This document shows, piece after piece, positions 14,106-21,700 of a stretch of 22,952 nucleotides of DNA. The stretch is from an uncultured Anaerolineaceae bacterium (GTDB lineage Bacteria > Chloroflexota > Anaerolineae > Promineifilales > Promineifilaceae). The translations under genes were made by a program, and so were the position numbers. The notes beneath the pieces were generated by a model that saw only the letters and a program-made list of their open reading frames with translations, searched no databases and was not told the DNA's origin. Location: assembly GCA_937967805.1 (NCBI GenBank), contig CALBTC010000371.1, positions 1 through 22,952 on the forward strand. Reading direction: 5' to 3'. Position 1 is the first letter of the stretch. Every line of letters begins with the position of its first letter.

Positions 14106-16175
14106 GTGAGCAGGCATAGGCGCGATTTTTGGCTGATGCTGGCCATCACCTTTGTGGCCTTTGTGCTGCGGCTGTGGCAGTTGGGGCACGTGCCACCTGG
14201 GTGGCGCGATGATGAGCTGATCAACTCGTTGGTCATCTCGCAGCATGTGCTGGATGGCGACCTGGCTGTCTATTACGCCGACGCCTCAGGCCACGAGGCC
14301 CTGTACCATGCTCTCAATGCCATTATGCTGGGCCTGTTTGGGGCCAATTGGGTAGGAATTCGGCTCCTCTCAGCCTTTTTGGGCACGCTTGCCGTGCCAT
14401 TAACTTATCAGGTGGGGCGCGAGCTGTTTGGCCGTCGGGTAGGCCTCATAGCGGCAGCCGGACTGATGGTTAGTTTTTGGGGCTTAATGTACTCACGCTT
14501 CGGTCTGCGTCATGTGCTGATGCCGGTGCTGACGCTGGCGGCATTTTACTTTTTCTGGCGCGGCTTCCAGCATAGAGATTGGAGATCAGAGATCGGAGAT
14601 TGGAGATTTTCACTGGTTAATCTCCAATCTCCAATCTCCAATTACTTAACTGCTGCCTTCTTTATGGGCCTCGGCTTTTACACCTACTTCGCCGGACGAG
14701 GCGTGCCGCTGATTTTGCTGGCCTTCATGGGGTTTGTGTGGCTGGTGCAACGGCCGACTTTTCAAAAACAGTGGCGCATATGGCTGGTGATGCTGGGGGT
14801 AACGGCCGTTCTCGCTATTCCCCTGGTGGTCACCCTGCAAGCCCAACCAGAATCTGAAGCAAGGGTGGCCGAACTGGCCGTGCCGCTGGTGGAAGCGCGC
14901 CAGGGCAACTTTACGCCGCTGCAAGAATATGTCACCATCACCCTGGGCATGTTCCATGCCACCGGCGATGGTGAGTGGCTGTATAACATTCCGGGACGGC
15001 CGTTGTTTGGCCCAATCGGCGCGATCTTTTTCTGGGGCGGCGTGCTGCTGGCAATAGTCAATAGCCTGCTTCCCTTTTGGCAATGGCTGCGCCGCCGGCA
15101 AATGAAACCGGAAGACGTGCAGCGGGCGTTGCCGGCAGCCTTTTTGCTGCTGTGGTGGCTGGCAGGCATTGCCCCGGCCTTCATCAGCGTACCGCCGGCC
15201 AGCCTGGGACACACCATTTTGGCCCAGCCGGCGACGTATATTTTGGCGGCGCTGCCTGTTGGGAGATTAAAGATTAGCAATTGGAGATTTTGGCGCAATA
15301 TACACTCTCCAATCCTTCGGCCTTGCTCAGGACAAGCCTCCAATCTCCAATCTCTTTCAGTAATTCTTGGCGCAATGCTTTTGGTTACCAGCATCGCCAT
15401 GCGCGATTTGCCGGACTATTTTCAGCGGTGGCCGGAGCGCGGCATGGTGCGTTTTCTATACCGGGCAGATATTCAGGATGTGGCCGATTATGTTAACCAA
15501 ACACCAGAGATGACTGATTTTGGTGTCTCTGGGCTGTTGGCCGGCCCGTGGGATCGTATGGCATTAAATATCGATTTACATAACAATGACGAAATTCGTC
15601 CTCGCTGGTTTAATGTCGAGCGGGCCATTTTGCTCAGTCCGCCGCTGAGTTTTGTGGGCTTTCCTGATACGGCCGTCGCCTATGAGCCTTTGCTGAATCC
15701 GGTTGCCCCGCCGGTAACGGCCGGCTACTATTCGCTGGCACAAACGGAAGCGCAGATGCTGGCCGAACGATCCGAAGACCGTATCTGCTTTACGAATGGG
15801 CTTTGTTGGTTAACGGCCGTCTTCGACCCTGAAACCAACCGCCTTGAACTGGGCTGGCAGGTGGGTGAAACGCTGCAACTGCCACCAATGCCGCTCATCA
15901 GCAATCCGCCGCCGCCGGGGGTGTATGCCGGGCCGCGCTTGCAGGTATTTGCCCAACTGCTGGACGCCGACGGCAACTTCTTAACCGGAGACGATGGCCT
16001 GTGGGTCGATCCGGTGACCTTGCGGCCAGGCGATATTTTTTTGCAGCACCATTGGCTTGTACCGCCGGATGGGATTGTGGCAGAAACGGCCGTCTTCGGC
16101 CTGTACGATCCCATGACCGGCAAGCGCATTCTCACAACGGACGGCCGTGACCATTTGAGCCTGCCTATTCGATAA
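14106..16175 (+). CDS. GT39-like (GT-C) membrane glycosyltransferase, paralogue 2
   Basis: A 689-residue multi-pass membrane protein with the same plan as paralogue 1. TM1 (LMLAITFVAFVLRLWQL) leads to VPPGWRDDELINS with the acidic Asp36-Glu37 pair in the first outer loop, then GHEALYHALNAIMLGLFGANW, FGRRVGLIAAAG, FWGLMYSRFGLRHVLMPVL and AFYFFWRGFQHR. A repeat-derived insert follows (about residues 157-180), then LGFYTYFAGRG. A second insert (about 385-420, including LRPCSGQAS) precedes the last helix. The soluble C-terminal part (about 430-689) is outside the membrane and includes a beta-rich end (TLRPGDIFLQHHWLVPPDG). GTG 14106 has an AAAGGTG upstream. It lies 126 nt after paralogue 1. Donor and acceptor are unknown. 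Confidence 0.8.
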   Translation: MSRHRRDFWLMLAITFVAFVLRLWQLGHVPPGWRDDELINSLVISQHVLDGDLAVYYADASGHEALYHALNAIMLGLFGANWVGIRLLSAFLGTLAVPLTYQVGRELFGRRVGLIAAAGLMVSFWGLMYSRFGLRHVLMPVLTLAAFYFFWRGFQHRDWRSEIGDWRFSLVNLQSPISNYLTAAFFMGLGFYTYFAGRGVPLILLAFMGFVWLVQRPTFQKQWRIWLVMLGVTAVLAIPLVVTLQAQPESEARVAELAVPLVEARQGNFTPLQEYVTITLGMFHATGDGEWLYNIPGRPLFGPIGAIFFWGGVLLAIVNSLLPFWQWLRRRQMKPEDVQRALPAAFLLLWWLAGIAPAFISVPPASLGHTILAQPATYILAALPVGRLKISNWRFWRNIHSPILRPCSGQASNLQSLSVILGAMLLVTSIAMRDLPDYFQRWPERGMVRFLYRADIQDVADYVNQTPEMTDFGVSGLLAGPWDRMALNIDLHNNDEIRPRWFNVERAILLSPPLSFVGFPDTAVAYEPLLNPVAPPVTAGYYSLAQTEAQMLAERSEDRICFTNGLCWLTAVFDPETNRLELGWQVGETLQLPPMPLISNPPPPGVYAGPRLQVFAQLLDADGNFLTGDDGLWVDPVTLRPGDIFLQHHWLVPPDGIVAETAVFGLYDPMTGKRILTTDGRDHLSLPIR
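14574..14646. repeat. Heptad inverted repeat inserted in frame in glycosyltransferase 2 (first loop)
   Basis: Left arm, five units: AGAGATT GGAGATC AGAGATC GGAGATT GGAGATT (14574-14608). A 10-nt spacer (TTCACTGGTT) separates it from the right arm AATCTCC repeated three times plus AATTACT (14619-14646). The arms are complementary over 21 nt or more. The encoded peptide is about DWRSEIGDWRFSLVNLQSP. The position equals that of the insert in paralogue 1. Confidence 0.88.
15262..15358. repeat. Heptad inverted repeat with 21-nt core in glycosyltransferase 2 (second loop)
   Basis: Left arm GGAGATT AAAGATT AGCAATT GGAGATT (15262-15289). The right side has CTCTCCAATCC, then the core TTCGGCCTTGC...GACAAG (about 15315-15335), then CCTCCAATCTCCAATCTC. 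The core is read here as LRPCSGQA. The same core occurs at 17552-17572 in another frame. Confidence 0.85.
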
Positions 16176-16181
16176 TTTATC

Positions 16182-16243
16182 CGCAGATTACGCAGATTTC
16201 ACAGATTAATTTTGAGGAAATCTGCGTAATCTGTGAAATCTTT
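16182..16243. repeat. Hairpin repeat with two exclusive foldings between glycosyltransferases 2 and 3
   Basis: CAGATTACGCAGATTT (16184-16199) pairs perfectly with 16218-16233, and alternatively AGATTTCACAGATTA (16194-16208) pairs perfectly with 16227-16241. The units recur with a 9-nt step (CGCAGATTA, CGCAGATTT, CACAGATTA). It belongs to the widespread ACGCAGATTACGC intergenic repeat type and ends right before the start of the next gene. Confidence 0.75.
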
Positions 16244-16246
16244 GGA

Positions 16247-18616
16247 TTGTTAAGTTTGAAAAAAGGTGTGACAAAGTCAAGTTCTTGGGTTAGACAACCA
16301 ATCGCCTTCATTTTGCTGGCGTTTGTCATTTTGTCTTTTGCCTCCAGCGTGATTAATCCGCTGTTTGAAGCAACCGACGAACTGCGCCATTATCGCTTTG
16401 TGCAGCACATCATTCAGCTGAAGCGGCTGCCGGTGCAGGGGGAGGTCGGGTGCAGCGCCCAGGGACATCATCCGCCGCTGTTTTACACGCTGGGGGCGCT
16501 GGCAACCTTTTGGATTGATACTGGCCGCCCCGTTTGCTCCCAACTGGAAGAAAATCCATTCTGGCAGTACCGCTACTGGGAAGTAGGCGACGACAACAAG
16601 AACCTTTATTTGCACACGGCCGCAGAAGCATTTCCCTGGTCCGGCGAGGCGCTGGCGGCGCATATTGTGCGCGGGCTAAACGTGCTGATTGGCGCCGGGG
16701 TAGTTTACCTGACCTGGCTGCTGGGCAAAATGCTCTGGCCAGAACGGCCGTCGCTTGCCCTGGGTGCCACCGCTTTTGTGGCCTTTAACCCGATGTTTGT
16801 CTACATGGCCGGGTCAATTAACAACGATGTGATCGCCGCGCTGAGCGGCACGGCCGTTTTGCTGGCTAGCGTCAAGTTGGTGCAGTCAGAGGCAGGATTG
16901 TCCCGCCGCTGGGGAATTGTTTTGGGCGCGCTGTTTGGCCTGGCCCTGCTGAGCAAGTTTAACCTGGCAGCAGTGGCGCTATTGATTGAAACGGCCGTTA
17001 CCTGGGTCGCCTGGCGCAAAAAGCAGTGGCGGCTCTGGCTGGAAGTTAATCTGCTCATTGCCGGGTTGACGCTGCTGCTGGCCGGCTGGTGGTTTGTGCG
17101 CAACCAGCTTTTGTACGGCGAACCGACCGGCTTCCAGCGCCTCACCGAGCTGTGGGGCGTACGCAACCCGGCCGAAAGCTGGGGCGTGGCCATCTTCGAG
17201 CTGCCCTACACCTGGACCAGCCTATGGGGCCGCTTCGGCTACGGTCAGGTGCCGCTGCCGGACGGCATCTACATTGGGCTGCGCTGGCTGGTGGGGATAG
17301 GGCTGCTGGGATTACCTTTGCGGCTGTGGCGGAAAACGGCCGTCGGCCAAAATGTGCCTTATTTCCCACTGGCTTTGCTGGTATTGGACGTGGCGCTCTT
17401 TTTTGCCGTGGTGTTCAATTATCTGCTCGTTAGTCCGGCGGGGGCAATGGGCCGCTTCTTTTTTCCGGCGCTGCCCGCCCTGGCGCTGCTCACCTTCTAC
17501 GGTCTCTCCGCCTGGCTCGATCTCATCTGGCCCCGTCAACCAATCGTCAATCCTTCGGCTCCGCTCAGGACAAGTCTCCAATCGCCAACCTCTGTCCTTG
17601 CCATCATCGTCAACCTGAGCATGGCTACCCTCACCATCGTCGCCATTTTTGGCTACCTGGCAGACGCCTTTGCCCGGCCTGAACCATTTGCGGCGGAGAC
17701 TGCCACTTCGGCTGCGCTCAGTGCAGGCGTACCCAATCCCATCAACGCCCAGTTCGACAGCTTCGCCATTTTGCGCGGCTATGAGCTGGATAGCACAACG
17801 CTGCAACCGGGTGGCTATTTAACCCTGGATTTGTATTGGGAGGTGATTGGCCAGCCGCCGGGCAACTTCCTGCTCTTTGTGCATCTCATTGACCAGGAAA
17901 CCGGCACGCTCATTGCCCAACGCGACACCCATCCCGGTTTGGGCAGCTTCCCCAGCAGCCAGTGGCAGCCGGGCGATCGGTTCATCGACGCCATTCGCCT
18001 GCACGCCAGCGAGACGATGTACACACCGGCCACGGCCGATCTGCAAATTGGCCTGTACGCGCCGGGCGAAAATGGCTACCGGCTGGGCATCACCACCAAC
18101 GATACCTTTCTGGGCGATGCTCTACCCCTGGCCGAGATCACAATTGCTGAATGGGACAATTGGCGCAATGATGGTCAATCGTTCCCCAATTTGCTCAACC
18201 AGAACTTTTTTAACCACTTGCGCCTGACGGGATACGAATACAGCCAACGCGTTTTGGCCCCCGGTGATTCGCTGGAAGTGACGCTTTACTGGGAAGCGCT
18301 GCGGGATGCGCCGCCGGATTATTTGGTGGAGGTCGCCTTGTGTGAGCTGCCTTGCCCGGAATGGCAGCCGGCGCTGGTAACGGCCGTTTCGCCCCCCGCC
18401 TCTGCCCCCACCAGCAGTTGGCAAGCCGGCCAAATCGTTGCCGATACTCATATTTTGCCGCTGGATGCCGGTTTGTCCCCCGGTTCTTATGGTATTCACG
18501 TCACCTTAATAGACGCTGTTACAAAAGCACCACAAAATATTGTTGCCGAGGATGGACACTACATTGATGATCGCTTATTATTATCCAATATCCGTGTTCG
18601 GCAAATCACAGATTAA
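16247..18616 (+). CDS. GT-C / DUF2142-like membrane protein, paralogue 3, with two C-terminal beta-sandwich domains
   Basis: A 789-residue multi-pass membrane protein. TM1 (IAFILLAFVILSFASSVI) is followed by NPLFEATDELRHYRFVQHI (Asp44-Glu45 acidic motif) and QGHHPPLFYTLGALA, then FNPMFVYMAGSINNDVIAAL and GLALLSKFNLAAVALL. This pattern is that of DUF2142/GT39-like enzymes. After the last helix (about 455-475) come two related beta-sandwich domains: about 498-630 (LQPGGYLTLDLYWEVIGQPP, FLLFVHLIDQETG) and about 648-785 (LAPGDSLEVTLYWEALRDAP, GSYGIHVTLIDAVT). A repeat-derived insert (about 429-450, NPSAPLRTSLQS) lies before the last helix. The start is uncertain: TTG 16247 gives the frame, GTG 16268 is an alternative, and neither has a clear ribosome site. 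Seven-carbon or polyprenyl donor specificity cannot be told. Confidence 0.75.
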   Translation: MLSLKKGVTKSSSWVRQPIAFILLAFVILSFASSVINPLFEATDELRHYRFVQHIIQLKRLPVQGEVGCSAQGHHPPLFYTLGALATFWIDTGRPVCSQLEENPFWQYRYWEVGDDNKNLYLHTAAEAFPWSGEALAAHIVRGLNVLIGAGVVYLTWLLGKMLWPERPSLALGATAFVAFNPMFVYMAGSINNDVIAALSGTAVLLASVKLVQSEAGLSRRWGIVLGALFGLALLSKFNLAAVALLIETAVTWVAWRKKQWRLWLEVNLLIAGLTLLLAGWWFVRNQLLYGEPTGFQRLTELWGVRNPAESWGVAIFELPYTWTSLWGRFGYGQVPLPDGIYIGLRWLVGIGLLGLPLRLWRKTAVGQNVPYFPLALLVLDVALFFAVVFNYLLVSPAGAMGRFFFPALPALALLTFYGLSAWLDLIWPRQPIVNPSAPLRTSLQSPTSVLAIIVNLSMATLTIVAIFGYLADAFARPEPFAAETATSAALSAGVPNPINAQFDSFAILRGYELDSTTLQPGGYLTLDLYWEVIGQPPGNFLLFVHLIDQETGTLIAQRDTHPGLGSFPSSQWQPGDRFIDAIRLHASETMYTPATADLQIGLYAPGENGYRLGITTNDTFLGDALPLAEITIAEWDNWRNDGQSFPNLLNQNFFNHLRLTGYEYSQRVLAPGDSLEVTLYWEALRDAPPDYLVEVALCELPCPEWQPALVTAVSPPASAPTSSWQAGQIVADTHILPLDAGLSPGSYGIHVTLIDAVTKAPQNIVAEDGHYIDDRLLLSNIRVRQITD
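17540..17597. repeat. Repeat element with 21-nt core in glycosyltransferase 3
   Basis: CCAATCGTCAATCC, the core TTCGGCTCCGC...GACAAG (about 17552-17572), then TCTCCAATCGCCAACCTC. It matches the element at 15307-15350 over about 42 nt with five or so differences, but is translated in another frame (NPSAPLRTSLQS). Confidence 0.85.
17706..17727. repeat. Third, degenerate copy of the TTCGGC...core
   Basis: CTTCGGCTGCGCTCAGTGCA (from 17706) matches the core at 17552 at most positions. It is followed by GGCGTACCCAATCC. It is translated as TSAALSAG at the join between the last membrane helix and the first beta domain. Confidence 0.55.
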
Positions 18617-18700
18617 TTCTTGAAATTGAGAGCAAGGTGTCCTGTGATTTGCTCAAGCAAAAGCCAGACTTGAGCGCCTCTTAATTCAAGAATTTTTGTG
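18614..18700 (+). terminator. Possible long hairpin after glycosyltransferase 3
   Basis: AATTCTTGAA at about 18614 pairs with TTCAAGAATT near 18684, followed by TTTTG. Inside, GCAAAAGCCA and GTGGCTTTTGC also can pair partly. The T-run right after the outer stem suggests a terminator with a large branched loop. Moderately uncertain. Confidence 0.4.
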
Positions 18701-18764
18701 GCTTTTGCACCAACCGTAAGAAAAGCACCTCGATTGACAAGCGAGATTGAAGGGTCTTCTATTT

Positions 18765-21700
18765 GTGACAGCGGAACGTTATAGCCATCTTCGAATCGGT
18801 ACGGTGGGACTTTTGCTGCTGGTTAGCGGCATTATTTACGTTTTGCTGCCTTTTTCGGCGCTCCGTTGGGCACAAACCCCTTTTCTTGGTTTTTTTGTTG
18901 ATCCCAATTTAGTCATCAATGATTCCGGTGAACCGGCGTGGCCGACACAGGGAGACTCACCGCTGCTAGGCTACCCAGATCGGATAACGGCCGTAGACGG
19001 CCAACCCGTCACCACCATTGAGGAATTCCAGACGGCCGTATCCGGCAAAGAATTGGGCGAATCCATTCGCCTCACCCTCGTGCAGCCACCGCCGGGGTCC
19101 GACCCCGCACCGAACAATCCAGAGACCGAGCGCGTTGTTGAACTCCCCATTATTCCCTTAACCAGTTTAAGCGTTTGGAATCAGTTTGGCCTGTTTTACC
19201 TCACCGGTCTGGTGATGTTCATTATCGGCGTGTGGACCTTCTCTGTGCGGCCCAGGGCGGAAGCGGCCCAGGTGTTTGCCCTGTTTATGGCCTTTGCCGC
19301 GCTGGCGGTTGGCGGGCTGTTCAACATGCTGACGACCCACGAGTTTGGCCGAATCTGGCTGCTGGCCTTGTCGCTGACGCCGGGATTTTGTGTTTGGTTA
19401 ACGGCCGTATTCCCCCATGAAATGAGCTTTGTGGAAAAATATCCACGCGGCCGCTGGTTCTCCTTGCTGCCCGGATTAGCAGCCGGTGTGTGGGCCCAGC
19501 TTTGGCTATACGATCCGGCCAATGCCTGGCATTACGCCATTCCCTGGCGCACTCTCTTTTTGCTCAATGCCCTGGCCATTCTCATTTCCATCCTGATGAT
19601 GGCTTACCGTGGCTACCGTTCCCCGTCTCCGCTGGTGCGCCAGCAGGCGCGCATAATTTTGGGCGGCAGTTTGCTGGCCTTTACCCCGCTGATTTTCTTT
19701 TTCATTCCCGCCTCGCAAATGATTGATGTTGCCTGGCTGCCCTCAGCGTTCTATCTGCCGCCGCTGGTGGTTTATCCGCTGGCCATTGCCTACACCATCA
19801 TTCGCTACCGCCTTTTGGATGTGGATCAGGTCATGCGCCGCTCCCTCTCTTATGTGCTTATGACCGGGCTGCTGCTGATCGCCTTTGTGCTGGTAACGGT
19901 TGGCATTACCAATACGTTTGGCACCGTGACCGACAATCCGGTGGTGCTCTCTCTGCTGGTGGTCACGGCGGTGCTGCTGTTTAATCCGCTGCGCTCCCGC
20001 TTGCAAGAAGCCATTGACCAGCTCTTTTTCCGGGAACCTGTCGCTTTAGATAAATTGCTGCGGGCCTATAACCGGGCGTTGACAACGGCCGTAAACACCG
20101 ACCAGGTTGCCAACACGCTGCTGAAATACGTCTCTTCCGGCGTGCCGGAAACCACGCCCCACCTGTTTTTGCCCGATGCCCAGATGAATTATTACAGCAG
20201 CTACAACAATCATGTGGCCGGGCGGCTCAGCGTGGAGTCGCCGCTGGTCACGTACATGAGCCAGACCAACGGCCCCATTGACCTGACCGAAACGCGGGCC
20301 TGGCCCGAACCGCTGACTGGGCAAACGGACGCGGTGCAGGCGCTGGATGCGGCCGTTTTGGTACCCATCAACAACGGACGCGAGCTGCTGGGCTGGCTTT
20401 CCCTCTCCCCCAAGAAAAACCGCCAGCATTTTCGCCCGGCGGAAATCAACTACATCAGCTCGCTGGTAGATCAATCATTGATCGGGTTGGAGCGGGCCAA
20501 CGTCATTCGCCGGCTGGAAACGCGCGTTTCGGAACTGGATATGCTGAGCCAGTTTTCCCAGGCGCTCAACTTCACGATTGATTTTGATGCCCTTCTGGAG
20601 CTGGTTTTCACTAACTTCCAGCGGCTGCTAGGCATTGATGACTTTTTTATCTCCCTGCGCGACAAGACCACCAAGCAAATTTACACCGTTTTTTACCTGG
20701 AAAATGGCGAGCGATATGAAGACAAAGAAGGGCCGGACCAGGTTGTGACGGACCCCACCATTCATCAGGTCGTAAATATGGGGCAGATGGTGGTGAAGGA
20801 AGATGAATACGGCCGTTCCTGGATCGCCGCCCCCCTCAATGCCGGCGCCGACACCATCGGCGCCATTCATACCTTTTACCGTGACCCCAACTTCAAAATC
20901 CGGGCCCGGCAGCAGCAGCTTTTTACGGTTTTTGCCGATCGTACCGCCACCGCTCTGGAGCGCATCGAGACCAATGCCCGGCTGCAAGAGCGTGCCGAGC
21001 AGTTGGAAATCATGAACCAGGTCACCTTTTCGCTGGCCTCTACCAAAGAGCTCGACCCGCTACTAGAGCTGATTCTGGACAAGGCGATTGAGCTGCTGGA
21101 CACTGAAGCCGGCACCTTTATGATTTCCCGCGTGGAAGATGGCGAATTGGAATTCAGGGTAGCGCGTGGTCCATCTAGCAATGGTCTGGTAGGGCGGCGT
21201 TTGCCTTTGGGAGCCGGCCTGGCGGGAACGGCCGCGCAAACCGGCCGCGCCATTATTTCTAATCGGGTACAGGAAGATGAACGCTGGTTTTCGGCCGTCG
21301 ATGCCGGCTCCGACTTTAATTCTCAATCGATCCTGACCGTACCGCTGGTGCGGCAAAACACGGTGCTGGGCGTGCTCCAGGTGATCAATAAGCAAAGCGG
21401 TGCCTCGTTTACCCTGGAAGACCAAAGTTTGCTTACAGCCTTTGCCGGTCAGGCGGTGGTGGCGATGGAAAACGCCCGCCTGCTGGCCCAAACAGACGAT
21501 GCGTTGCAAAAAAGCGTGGATGAGCTCAGCTTGCTACAGCAGCTAGACCGCGACTTGAGCACCACCCTTGATTTAGACCATGTGCTGGACCTGACCCTGA
21601 ACCGCATGTTGGGCATTTATCAAGCCGTGGCCGGGGCAATCGCCCTGGTCAATGAAGAAGGCGAAATTTTCCATGCTGTTACGCAAGGGTATGACGAAAC

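Noticed and set aside
14574..14646. CRISPR-like array
   Set aside because: Units are 7 nt with no spacers and are arranged as inverted arms; no cas genes are present.
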